This document shows positions 36,919-45,305 of a stretch of 64,000 bases of DNA, one piece after another. Every line of letters begins with the position of its first letter. Within the stretch, counting starts at the first letter, position 1. The translations under genes and the position numbers were made by a program. Source of the DNA: Desulfovibrio sp. (GTDB lineage Bacteria > Desulfobacterota > Desulfovibrionia > Desulfovibrionales > Desulfovibrionaceae); the NCBI GenBank assembly GCA_031271265.1, contig JAISWB010000049.1, positions 56,436-120,435 of the forward strand, in the 5' to 3' direction. Below the pieces are notes generated by a model, which was given only the letters and a program-made list of their open reading frames with translations, had not been told where the DNA came from and made no database searches.

Positions 36919-37595
36919 TGCAGTTCCTTACGGGCTTTTTCCAAGGTTTCGGGAGGAGCGTCGTTCAGCGTGAGCAGCCTGCGCAGGAGCGTTTCAGCCC
37001 CGGCCTTGTCGTTCAAATGATACTTCCGGAGCACGGCAAGGTTGTATAAAGTTTCGGCATCTTCCGAAATTTTGAGCAATTCCTCGTAAGCAGCCGCGGC
37101 TTCCTGCATTTTATTCTGTTTGAACAGGACGTTGCCGAGCATGAAGCGGGCACGCACGTCTGCGGGCCGGCTCAGTATGGCGCGGTTCAGAAAGATTTCC
37201 GCCCGCGCTTGGTCGCCTGCCCGGACGAATATCTCCGCAATCTTGTAGAGGTTGTCGGCATCGTTGGGGTTGTCGCGTAAGGTACGCATCAGGGCTGCCA
37301 TTTCGTCGGCCTGTTCCTGCATCAAGTCCGGCGGCGACGCCGAGGCCGCATCGGGCATACGGGCCGTGCTGTCCGGCCCCTTCTGCGGTGCCGTGGTCAT
37401 ATCGGGCATGGGCGTCGTGCCGCCCTGATCCCTGCTTGCGGCGGGCCGACGTATGGAAGGCTCGAGGCTGCCGCCGGCTTCTCCATGTCTCGGCGAGGCA
37501 AAGAGACCGTACAGGGAAACGGCGAGCATGACCGCCAGCCCGGTGAACACAGGCAGGTACAGAAATTTGCCTGCAGGTGATATATCCCGCATCAT
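36915..37595 (-). CDS. TPR protein of the cytochrome c maturation operon
   Basis: 226 residues: N-terminal transmembrane helix (residues ~10-32), a low-complexity periplasmic linker, then three TPR-like helical pairs (NADNLYKIAEIFVRAGDQARAE, RARFMLGNVLFKQNKMQEAAA, DAETLYNLAVLRKYH). It resembles the CcmI/CycH type that presents apocytochromes for haem attachment, and follows ccmD with overlapping stop/start. No CcmG or CcmH is encoded here. Confidence 0.72.
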   Translation of the reverse strand: MMRDISPAGKFLYLPVFTGLAVMLAVSLYGLFASPRHGEAGGSLEPSIRRPAASRDQGGTTPMPDMTTAPQKGPDSTARMPDAASASPPDLMQEQADEMAALMRTLRDNPNDADNLYKIAEIFVRAGDQARAEIFLNRAILSRPADVRARFMLGNVLFKQNKMQEAAAAYEELLKISEDAETLYNLAVLRKYHLNDKAGAETLLRRLLTLNDAPPETLEKARKELQ

Positions 37596-37744
37596 TCTCC
37601 GCTCTCCCTGTTTTCTTCAATGGCGTTCAAGCGGGTCGCGCGTTCGGACAACCGCGCCTGCCTGCGCGCCAGAACGGCCAAGTACAGGCCCAGCACGCAC
37701 CAGACGGCAATTCCTGCGTACATAATCCATTCATAACTATCCAC
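37592..37744 (-). CDS. ccmD: CcmD-like haem export small membrane protein
   Basis: 50 residues from GTG 37744 (VDSYEWIMYAGIAVWCVLG), one transmembrane helix followed by an Arg-rich cytoplasmic tail (RRQARLSERATRL), the layout of CcmD, which releases holo-CcmE from the CcmABC complex. AGG lies 9 nt before the GTG. Lies 16 bp after ccmC, and its TGA overlaps the TPR protein's ATG. Confidence 0.75.
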   Translation of the reverse strand: MDSYEWIMYAGIAVWCVLGLYLAVLARRQARLSERATRLNAIEENRESGE

Positions 37745-37760
37745 AGTGGACACCTCGCGT

Positions 37761-38489
37761 TTATCGTGAGCGCCGTTCTTCGCGCGACAGGCGTTCCGCC
37801 CGTAAAGCGTCGAAACGTCGCTCGTCAAGGTCAAGTTTCATCCGCAACGCCGCCAGACAAAACCAAAGCGGAGCAAACGCCGCCAGACAGACCGCCAGGG
37901 TCAGTTTCATTTCCGGTTCCAGACTGATGGACGGCGGATGTATGTAGCTCCACAGCCTGGCCGAGAAAAACACAAGGGGCACATCCAGAAAGGCGACTAT
38001 GCCGAATACGGCACAGATTCGCGCCCGGCGCGCCGGAGGCATGTCCATACTGCGGAGAATAAGGCCGCCTGCGTACACAAAGCACATGATCAATGCCGTG
38101 GTAAGGCGGGCGTCCCAAGTCCACCAGACGCTCCACGACGCCCTGGCCCAGATGGAACCGGAAATCACGGCCGAACACGCAAAAACCAGGCTGACTTCGG
38201 TGGATGCGGCGGCCGCGGCGTCCCACTGCTCTTTGCCGGTGCGCAGGTAAACTATGCCTGCTGCGAAAGTCAGAAAAAACCCGCTCATCGCCCACCAAGC
38301 CAAGGGCAGGTGCAGGTAAAAAATCTTCTGCGGCAGCCCCAGTGTACTCTCTCTCGGCGCGTAGACAAAGATCAGCACCCAGCACAGGGTAAGGGCAAGA
38401 CCCGCAATCAGAGCCATCGGGGAGATGAGCCGAAACACGCGCTCCCCTGCAGTCCGCTTCAGTATCGCCTCGTCTTTCATGTCATTCAT
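37761..38489 (-). CDS. ccmC: Haem handling protein CcmC
   Basis: Loads haem onto CcmE. 242 residues, six helices, the tryptophan-rich periplasmic WWTWDARLT motif (near residue 120) and flanking His residues (FYLHLPLAWW; SYIHPPS) that hold haem. The ATG at 38489 overlaps the ccmB end by 8 bp; an upstream in-frame start would intrude further into ccmB. Confidence 0.92.
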   Translation of the reverse strand: MNDMKDEAILKRTAGERVFRLISPMALIAGLALTLCWVLIFVYAPRESTLGLPQKIFYLHLPLAWWAMSGFFLTFAAGIVYLRTGKEQWDAAAAASTEVSLVFACSAVISGSIWARASWSVWWTWDARLTTALIMCFVYAGGLILRSMDMPPARRARICAVFGIVAFLDVPLVFFSARLWSYIHPPSISLEPEMKLTLAVCLAAFAPLWFCLAALRMKLDLDERRFDALRAERLSREERRSR

Positions 38490-39156
38490 CCGTGCTGTAC
38501 GCAAAAGGAAACAACGGTAATGCAGCAGCGGTAAACACGGCGTCAAAGGCCAGACAGATGCCCAGCCAGTCTCCTATCGCTTCGCCCGAGCCGCCGAAAG
38601 CCGACGATCCCACGCGGATGCCGCCGAGGAAAAGCGGAACGAGCAAAGGAAAAACGAGTATGCTCAACAGCGATTCCTTGCCGGTCTGCCCGTGGGCAAG
38701 CGCTCCCGTCAGTGAACCCGCGACCGCAATGCCCGCATCGCAGATAAAAATAACAACAAGACCGGCTTTCCATGCCGGACCAAGCTCCTGCCCGAGAAAA
38801 ATTATGGAAGCCGGAAGGAACAGCGCCTGCGCGCACGCCAGCATGGCAACGCCCGCCAGCGCCTTGCCCAGCCAGATACTTTGTACGGGAATCGGCGCGA
38901 GAAGCAAGCCCTGTTTTTGTCCCTTGCCGCCTTCATACCCGTACAGCATGCCGAAAATGATTACCTGACAGAAGGCCGAGGCCATCCAGAAGACGGCGGA
39001 CGCTCCCTGCGCGCTCATGCGTTGCCCCGGCACCAGGGACAGGCTGAAGAGAAAAATGAGCAGCAAACCGAGTGCCGCGGCCTGAGCAAGACCGGCCGAC
39101 CGCCCTGCCGTCAGGCGCAGGTCTTTGCGGGCTATGACCAAGGCGGCTCTCAGCAT
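38482..39156 (-). CDS. ccmB: Haem export permease CcmB
   Basis: Membrane partner of the CcmA ATPase. 224 residues with six predicted helices and the family start ARKDLRLTAGR; PLLVPLFLGGIRVG lies in helix five. Overlaps ccmA by 7 bp. CcmAB use ATP to release haem-loaded CcmE from CcmCD. Confidence 0.9.
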   Translation of the reverse strand: MLRAALVIARKDLRLTAGRSAGLAQAAALGLLLIFLFSLSLVPGQRMSAQGASAVFWMASAFCQVIIFGMLYGYEGGKGQKQGLLLAPIPVQSIWLGKALAGVAMLACAQALFLPASIIFLGQELGPAWKAGLVVIFICDAGIAVAGSLTGALAHGQTGKESLLSILVFPLLVPLFLGGIRVGSSAFGGSGEAIGDWLGICLAFDAVFTAAALPLFPFAYSTDE

Positions 39157-39806
39157 GCTCTTTCTTCGCTTGACCGATGTCTGAAAGCGTCAAAATCGTC
39201 ATACAGGCGTAACCGTTTGTTTTCAAGCAGGGCGACCCGGCAGGCCGAAAAAGAGAGCTCCCCCGGACGGTGGGTTATCAGGACTACACCCGCGCCGCGT
39301 CCGGCCGCCGCTGCCGTTTCATCCCGCAGAACAGCCAGGGAAGCTTCGTCCAGACCGCTTGCCGGTTCGTCCAAAAGCAGCATATCCGGATTCACCGTGA
39401 ACGCGCGGGCCAGATCAAGCCGTTGCGTCATGCCTCTGGAAAAGGTTCCGGCCTTTTCATGCGCGAAGGCGGCCAGATGCATGTGTTCCAGCATGCCGGT
39501 CAGCTCCTTGTCCGATAGACGCAACCCGTGCAGGCCGGCCCAGAAGCGCAGGTTTTCCAAGGCGGAAAGTTCGGCGTAGACACAACTGTGGTGGCCGACC
39601 ATGCCTATGCGGAGTTCCCCGTTGCACAGCACTGTTCCGGACGAAGGACGCACAAGTCCGGCCATGATGTTGAGCAGCGTGGACTTGCCGGCCCCGTTCG
39701 GGCCGCAGAGCATGAGTACTTCGCCGCGCGACAGGTCCAGGGAAATATCGCTGAAAACAAGGCGCCGGCCGTAAAAGCGGGCTATATCGCGCAGGCGCAG
39801 CAACAC
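39150..39806 (-). CDS. ccmA: Haem export ATPase CcmA
   Basis: 218 residues: Walker A CGPNGAGKST (~34-43), signature FSRGMTQRLDLARAF (FSRG in place of LSGG, common in CcmA), Walker B MLLLDEPASGLDE and switch His in LITHRPGE. Starts 3 bp after ccmF ends and overlaps ccmB. Confidence 0.92.
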   Translation of the reverse strand: MLLRLRDIARFYGRRLVFSDISLDLSRGEVLMLCGPNGAGKSTLLNIMAGLVRPSSGTVLCNGELRIGMVGHHSCVYAELSALENLRFWAGLHGLRLSDKELTGMLEHMHLAAFAHEKAGTFSRGMTQRLDLARAFTVNPDMLLLDEPASGLDEASLAVLRDETAAAAGRGAGVVLITHRPGELSFSACRVALLENKRLRLYDDFDAFRHRSSEERAC

Positions 39807-39809
39807 GGC

Positions 39810-41903
39810 TCAGGCCGGAACCGTGTTTTCCCGCGTCTCTTCCATCTCCGCGACATCCCCCTCATCGCCTTCGGGCGCGCCTTCGCCCGCGGAGCGGCCG
39901 GCCGGCCGTTTCATCACGAAGCCGACAACGGGGAAGACGCACATCAGGATTCCCCCGAACCAGATCCAGTTGACAAGGGGATTGACGTTGAAGGACAGGG
40001 ATGCCTTCATTGTACGTTCGTCTATGCCCAGCAGCACGGCGTACAGTTCGTCGCCGGGGCCGAAAAGGGTGACGGCTTCCGCGAAACTCTGCTGTTCGAA
40101 TTTGGCGTACAGACGGCGTTGGGGGGCAAGTGTGCCGAGCGGCGTTCCATTCCCCGAGGTGACGCGCAGTTCCGCTTCCACAAAACGGTATCCGGGCCGG
40201 CCGTCCGCGCCGATGCGCGATTCGCCTTCGTACAGTTCTCTGACGGTAACGCGGTATTGCCCGGCTTTGCCTGTTTCTCCCCTGCCTAGGGTGAGTGTGT
40301 ATTTCTGCTGGTAAGGACCGGACAGGGCCACGCCGAGGGTCATCAGGAGCAGCCCGATATGCGTCCCGTGCGCGGCGAGCAGAGAGGCCGGGCGCGGCCC
40401 GGAGGAAAGATGCAGGAGAATGCCGGCCGCGCCGGCTACGGCACAGGCCGCAGCCGCCAGGGCAACGGGCTGTTGTATGCCGGCGAAGCGCAAGGTCAGG
40501 CCTAAACCCACGGCGGCGGCAAGTACGGCATAGAACAGGCGGGGTCGGGTAAATCCGCTTGAACCGGGGCGGAGTTTCCATTTGCGTCCGGGGCAAACCA
40601 GCAGCAGCAATGCGGGCAGGGCCAGCAGGGGCAGACAGGCGCGGTTGTAAAACGACGCCTCAAGGCCCATGGGCGTTTGCGGCAGGCGCTCGGCGACAAA
40701 GGCCGGCAAATGCGCCGAAAGCGTGATGAGCGCGTTGATGATGACCGGCCACAGGGTTGCGATGAGGATAACGGCCGATACGGCCGAAAGCAGCCAAGCG
40801 ACGAACAGGAGCAGACCTTCCTTGCTGCTCAGGTCTTCCAGGGGCCGCGCATCCTTGCCGGTGGTACACAAGGCCGCGGCCCCGGCCAGATACAGGAATA
40901 CAAACGTAAATATCAGCAAGGGCAGACCGACGCCTTCGTCCGAGAACGCGTGCAGGGACTGTACGGCCCCGCTGCGCACCAGATAGGCGGCGAAAAAGGC
41001 AGACACGGTGGTCAGGCACATGAGAAAGACGTTGGTGCGCCGCAGTTTGCCCCGCTTGCGCCCGATGACCGAGGTGTGCAGGTAGGCCGAGGAAATAAGC
41101 CAGGGCAACAGCGAGGCGTTTTCCACAGGGTCCCAAGCCCAGTAGCCTCCCCAGCCGAGTTCCATGTATGCCCACCACGCTCCGAGGACTATGCCCGCGG
41201 TCAGCAGGGACCATGCCGCGAGAATGAACGGGCGCGCCGTGTCGCCCCAATAGGCTTCCTCCGTTTTCGGTTCCCCTGCCCTGCCCGATCCGGCGCTTTG
41301 CGCAAGGGCCAGGCAGCCGGGCACCACAAAACCGGCGTAACCCAGAAACAGCAAGGGCGGGTGCAGGACCATGCCGGGGTTCTGCAACAGGGGGTTCAGT
41401 CCGCGTCCGTCCTCGGGCACGAAGTCCAGCAGTTCAAAAGGATTGTTCCAGTCCGCCAGCAGGAACAGGAAAAATGCCGTAATGCCGGTGAAAAAAAGGC
41501 AGAAACCCGTCTGCGTCCGTGTGCCCAGTTTTTTGTATGCCGGAAGCAGCACGAACAACGCGCCGCTCAGGGAAACCGCCCAGGCCCAGAACAGCAGGGA
41601 ACCGGGCTGTCCGGCCCAGAAAGCTGTTATGCGGTAGGCTGCCGGCAGAGTGGAATCGGAATATTGGGCCACGTATTCCACAATGAAATCCTGCGCCGCA
41701 AAGGCATGGAACAGGATCAGCGCATCAAGGGTCAGCAGGCCGGCAAGCGCCGTGATGCAGGGCGCGCCGATGCGCGCGAGGGGGCTGCGTTGCGCTCCGC
41801 CGGCGGCAGGAGAAAGAAGCCCGGCAAGAAAGACGAAGGCGGCGGCAACGGCAAGGAAAAAACCGCAACGCAGCACGGCAGAGGCAAAAATATAGAGGGT
41901 CAT
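39810..41903 (-). CDS. ccmF: Cytochrome c haem lyase CcmF
   Basis: Attaches haem to apocytochrome c in the periplasm. 697 residues and about 14 helices. The WWD domain reads WWAYMELGWGGYWAWDPVENAS (abridged) near residue 245, with conserved His in MVLHPPLLFLGY and SAYLHTSV as haem ligands. The C-terminal region contains a periplasmic beta domain before the last helix. Starts 10 bp after ccmE. Confidence 0.95.
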   Translation of the reverse strand: MTLYIFASAVLRCGFFLAVAAAFVFLAGLLSPAAGGAQRSPLARIGAPCITALAGLLTLDALILFHAFAAQDFIVEYVAQYSDSTLPAAYRITAFWAGQPGSLLFWAWAVSLSGALFVLLPAYKKLGTRTQTGFCLFFTGITAFFLFLLADWNNPFELLDFVPEDGRGLNPLLQNPGMVLHPPLLFLGYAGFVVPGCLALAQSAGSGRAGEPKTEEAYWGDTARPFILAAWSLLTAGIVLGAWWAYMELGWGGYWAWDPVENASLLPWLISSAYLHTSVIGRKRGKLRRTNVFLMCLTTVSAFFAAYLVRSGAVQSLHAFSDEGVGLPLLIFTFVFLYLAGAAALCTTGKDARPLEDLSSKEGLLLFVAWLLSAVSAVILIATLWPVIINALITLSAHLPAFVAERLPQTPMGLEASFYNRACLPLLALPALLLLVCPGRKWKLRPGSSGFTRPRLFYAVLAAAVGLGLTLRFAGIQQPVALAAAACAVAGAAGILLHLSSGPRPASLLAAHGTHIGLLLMTLGVALSGPYQQKYTLTLGRGETGKAGQYRVTVRELYEGESRIGADGRPGYRFVEAELRVTSGNGTPLGTLAPQRRLYAKFEQQSFAEAVTLFGPGDELYAVLLGIDERTMKASLSFNVNPLVNWIWFGGILMCVFPVVGFVMKRPAGRSAGEGAPEGDEGDVAEMEETRENTVPA

Positions 41904-41913
41904 GCCGTTGCCG

Positions 41914-42324
41914 TCAGATCCGGTTTTCTTTTTGGTACTTGGAAGGACATTTGGTCATAAGGGTCACGGCTCTGAAGGCCTTTTCACCCTGAATACCGCC
42001 TTCCACGATGACCTCGGCGCCGGCTTTGAAGGTGTCCGGCACAGGCCCTTCGTATTCGACCCACAGGGTTTTTCCCGCGTTGTCCTTGTCTTCAAGCTGA
42101 AACCTGACGCCGGTGCCGGCGTCCAGGCGGGTCAGCCCGTCTTGGCGGACCGTGCCGAACAGTCTGGCCGAGTGCAGTTTATCCCCAGGTAAAGACAATG
42201 CTTCGGAAACATTAAGAAAATATACGGAACTCTCGGAGATGCCGGAAAACACGAGGTATCCTGCCCCGCCGAGAAAAAGCAGCAAGGCTGCCGCATAAAG
42301 TCCTTTTCCGGATCGTTTTGCCAT
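41914..42324 (-). CDS. ccmE: Haem chaperone CcmE, CxxxY type
   Basis: Binds haem covalently in the periplasm and hands it to CcmF. 136 residues: N-terminal membrane anchor (residues ~8-28), an OB-fold domain (VRFQLEDKDN, LWVEYEGPVPDTFKAGAEVIVEG), and the haem motif TKCPSKY, where Cys takes the place of the His of the usual HxxxY. CxxxY CcmE proteins are known from Desulfovibrio and archaea. First gene of the operon; ATG 42324 chosen, ATG 42339 possible. Confidence 0.92.
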   Translation of the reverse strand: MAKRSGKGLYAAALLLFLGGAGYLVFSGISESSVYFLNVSEALSLPGDKLHSARLFGTVRQDGLTRLDAGTGVRFQLEDKDNAGKTLWVEYEGPVPDTFKAGAEVIVEGGIQGEKAFRAVTLMTKCPSKYQKENRI

Positions 42325-42639
42325 ACCGCGTCCCCGCATCCCGTGGTTTTGTCGTGAGCGCAAAAGGAACATACATACTTTCCCGAAACCGCGCAAGTAC
42401 GGTCAACATATGTGTGCTCTCGCCATCCGCGAGGATGCCGCTTGACTCCCGGCAAGGCCGGGAATACTTTTTCACGCACCTTTCCCTTGCGGAGAGGCAA
42501 TGTGCGCTGCATGTGTCCGTTCGGGACGGAGCCTACCTGCGGAAAAAGCCGGTTGCGGATCACCGCACGCCGCACTGAAACGCGCGAGGTATATCTTGCG
42601 GAAAACATCGTTTCCGGTCCCTGCGGAAGAGCCCGCGCG
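42325..42639. other. Divergent intergenic region ccmE / waaF
   Basis: 315 bp. Holds the plus-strand promoter at 42442-42470 and a 170-nt leader before waaF. No ORF with normal codon use or recognisable RNA structure. No obvious promoter for ccmE was found, although AT-richer sequence (42365-42415) would suit one. Confidence 0.45.
42442..42470 (+). promoter_or_regulatory. Candidate sigma-70 promoter with palindromic spacer
   Basis: TTGACT (42442-42447), 17-bp spacer, TACTTT (42465-42470). The spacer is itself an inverted repeat (CCCGGC-AA-GGCCGGG), which could bind a repressor. It would drive waaF-ruvA-ruvB. Confidence 0.5.
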
Positions 42640-43689
42640 ATGCGCATAGCCGTATGGAACACGGCTTTTCTGGGTGACGCCGTGCTGACCCTGCCCCTGG
42701 TTCAGAGTCTGCGCCTGCGTTTTCCGGAGGCGGAAACGGATTTTTACGTACGCGGCGGACTTGAAGATCTTTTCCGTCCGCATCCGGACCTGAACGCCGT
42801 CTTCGGGTATGCCAAGGACGGCCGTTTTTCAGACGGACTTATCACGCAGGCGCGGCGCGCCGCAACGCGCCGTTACGACCTGTGGGTTTCCGCCCACGGC
42901 AGTTTCCGAAGCGGCCTTATCGCCGCCCTGGCCGGGGCCGATGAACGCATAGGCTACGCCGGCCCGGTCTGGAACAACGTGCTGTATACAAAGACAGTCG
43001 ACAGGCGCTTCGGAGAAATGCACGAAATCGACCGTCTACTTGAACTGTTGCGTCCCCTTGGTGACGGTCCCCGTGCCGCTTGGCCGGAAATCGCCCTGGA
43101 CCCGACTTCGGCCCGCAACGCGGCAGAATGCTTCTCGCGCCTGCCGGAGCCGGTCTTGGGGATGCATCCTGGGGCGGTCTGGGCTACCAAGCGTTGGCCC
43201 GCGGAATACTACGCCGAAGTCGGCGCAAGAGCCTCTGCGCACGGCGCGTCCGTGCTGCTCTTTGCCGGGAAAGGCGAGGAAACGGTATCACGCGCCGTGT
43301 ACGCGCTGATCGCGGACAAACCGGACGGCCGGGCAGCGAAAAAACAAGGCCGCCTGCACGATTTCGGGGGCCGCCTGTCCCTGCCCGACCTTGCGGCTTT
43401 TCTGGGCAGGCTCTCCTGTTATCTCGGCAACGATTCCGGCCCCATGCACCTGGCTTGGGCGCAACGCAGGCCGGTCACCGCCGTATTCGGGCCGACCGTG
43501 GAAAAATTGGGCTTTTTCCCGCGCGGCAAAGAGGCCTCGGTGATTGAGAAGAACCTGCCCTGCCGACCCTGCGGCCTGCACGGGCCGGAGACCTGCCCGC
43601 TACGGCACCATCGCTGTATGCGGGACATACACCCCGACGAGGTATGGGACGACGTGCGCCCCAAACTGCTGAATGAGGGAAAAGCATGA
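42640..43689 (+). CDS. waaF: Glycosyltransferase family 9, heptosyltransferase type
   Basis: Adds heptose to the LPS inner core, probably from ADP-heptose. 349 residues: MRIAVWNTAFLGDAVLTLPL with the GDA motif, GMHPGAVWATKRWPAEYYAE (nucleotide-sugar site), and NDSGPMHLAWA (residues ~264-274) that binds the donor. The Cys-rich stretch CRPCGLHGPETCP is common to WaaF/RfaF. Heptosyltransferase I versus II cannot be separated with certainty. Overlaps ruvA by 4 bp. Confidence 0.82.
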   Translation: MRIAVWNTAFLGDAVLTLPLVQSLRLRFPEAETDFYVRGGLEDLFRPHPDLNAVFGYAKDGRFSDGLITQARRAATRRYDLWVSAHGSFRSGLIAALAGADERIGYAGPVWNNVLYTKTVDRRFGEMHEIDRLLELLRPLGDGPRAAWPEIALDPTSARNAAECFSRLPEPVLGMHPGAVWATKRWPAEYYAEVGARASAHGASVLLFAGKGEETVSRAVYALIADKPDGRAAKKQGRLHDFGGRLSLPDLAAFLGRLSCYLGNDSGPMHLAWAQRRPVTAVFGPTVEKLGFFPRGKEASVIEKNLPCRPCGLHGPETCPLRHHRCMRDIHPDEVWDDVRPKLLNEGKA

Positions 43690-44288
43690 TTGCCTGTATT
43701 GAAGGAAAATCGGTCGAACGCGCGGAAAACGCGTGCGTACTCCTCACCTCCGGCGGAGTCGGCTATGAAGTCTACCTGACCGCCCCGGCATTCTCGCGTC
43801 TACCCGCGCCGGAAGAAAACACGCGTTTTTTCACGGCAACCGTGGTCCGCGAAAACTCCCTTGAACTCTTCGGTTTTGAAAGCTGGGATGAGCGTCAAGT
43901 CTTCCTCACCCTCATCTCTATCGCCGGGGTAGGGCCGCGCACGGCCATGTCGGTCCTGTCCGTGTTCAGTCCCGACGACCTGCGCAGGCTGGTCGCCGCC
44001 GACGATGCAACGGCCCTGACCAGGGTTTCCGGCATAGGCAAAAAGACCTGCCGGGTGATTTTTCTGGAACTGAAATACAAGCTGAAAGGCGAAGCCCCCG
44101 CGACACCCGGCGTTCCGCCGAAATTCGGCGGCGTGCTCGCGGATGCGGTGACCGGCCTGATCAATCTGGGCTATGAGGAAAAAGAGGCCGAACGGACCGT
44201 AAAGCTGGTGCTGGACAAAGAAAACGACCTGGACGTGGGCGGAGCCTTGCGCGCCGCCCTTAAACATCTGGCGCGGAGCAGGACGTAA
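43686..44288 (+). CDS. ruvA: Holliday junction protein RuvA
   Basis: Tetrameric junction-binding partner of RuvB. 200 residues: N-terminal OB fold (residues 1-62), tandem HhH motifs [11 protein letters not shown] and [16 protein letters not shown], and a C-terminal RuvB-contacting domain (residues ~150-200, [15 protein letters not shown]). Ends one base into ruvB's start. ruvC, often adjacent in related bacteria, is replaced upstream by a GT9 gene. Confidence 0.95.
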   Translation: MIACIEGKSVERAENACVLLTSGGVGYEVYLTAPAFSRLPAPEENTRFFTATVVRENSLELFGFESWDERQVFLTLISIAGVGPRTAMSVLSVFSPDDLRRLVAADDATALTRVSGIGKKTCRVIFLELKYKLKGEAPATPGVPPKFGGVLADAVTGLINLGYEEKEAERTVKLVLDKENDLDVGGALRAALKHLARSRT

Positions 44289-45262
44289 TGCCGGGATACA
44301 AACACGGCGCTCCCGTTCCGGACGAACAACTCAGGCCCGGAAAACTGGACGAGTTCATCGGGCACGAAGACCTGCGCGCCAACCTGAAAGTCTACCTCAA
44401 AGCTGCAAGAGAACGCGATCAGGCCTTGGACCATGTGCTTTTTCACGGGAACCCCGGTCTGGGCAAAACCACTCTGGCCCAGATCATGGCTTCCGAACTG
44501 GGCGTCAACATGGTGTCCACTTCCGGACCGGTGTTGGAACGTAGCGGCGATCTGGCTGCCATACTCACCAACCTCTCCCGCAACGACATCCTCTTTGTGG
44601 ATGAAATTCACCGTATGCCCATAGCCGTGGAAGAAGTCCTCTACCCCGCTCTGGAAGACTTCAAGCTGGATCTGGTCATCGGTCAGGGACCGGGCGCGCG
44701 CACGGTCAAGATAGATCTGGAGCCCTTTACCCTCGTGGGTGCCACAACGCGCATAGGCCTGCTGTCCTCACCCCTGCGCGACCGCTTCGGGGTCATCATG
44801 CGTCTGGAATTTTACTCGCCCGAAGAACTGGCGCGCATCGTAAAACGCACGGCGCGCATCCTCGACGTGAGCATAACCGAAGAAGGCGCTTTGGAAATAG
44901 GCCGCAGGTCGCGCGGCACGCCGCGTATCGCCAACCGCCTCCTGCGCCGGGTGCGGGACTTTTCCGTCGTCGGAGGCGCGGCGGGCATCGGCTTCACCGA
45001 GGCCGCAGATGCTCTCTCACGCATGGACGTGGACGAAAGCGGGCTGGACCAGATGGACAGAAAGCTGCTCTCCGTTCTCATCGAATACTACGGAGGCGGC
45101 CCTGCCGGTCTGAAAACCCTCGCCGTGGCCTGCAGCGAAGATGTGCGCACCATTGAGGACATCTACGAGCCGTACCTTATCCAGAGCGGCTTTCTCAAAC
45201 GCACGCCGCGTGGACGCGTGGCTACCGCCAAAGCCTACAGGCACCTGAACCGACTAGGCTGA
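44288..45262 (+). CDS. ruvB: Holliday junction helicase RuvB
   Basis: AAA+ motor of branch migration. 324 residues: [18 protein letters not shown], Walker [10 protein letters not shown] (~55-63), Walker [10 protein letters not shown], sensor 1 [10 protein letters not shown], Arg finger region [12 protein letters not shown], and the winged-helix domain ending [15 protein letters not shown]. Standard length. Confidence 0.97.
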   Translation: MPGYKHGAPVPDEQLRPGKLDEFIGHEDLRANLKVYLKAARERDQALDHVLFHGNPGLGKTTLAQIMASELGVNMVSTSGPVLERSGDLAAILTNLSRNDILFVDEIHRMPIAVEEVLYPALEDFKLDLVIGQGPGARTVKIDLEPFTLVGATTRIGLLSSPLRDRFGVIMRLEFYSPEELARIVKRTARILDVSITEEGALEIGRRSRGTPRIANRLLRRVRDFSVVGGAAGIGFTEAADALSRMDVDESGLDQMDRKLLSVLIEYYGGGPAGLKTLAVACSEDVRTIEDIYEPYLIQSGFLKRTPRGRVATAKAYRHLNRLG

Positions 45263-45305
45263 ACCGGGCCGTGACCCCGTGCCGGACCTTCAGCCTTGCA
45301 CCGGC

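Noticed and set aside
40677..41960. 427-codon plus-strand frame opposite ccmF
   Set aside because: Shadow of the long membrane protein gene ccmF; no domain or RBS.
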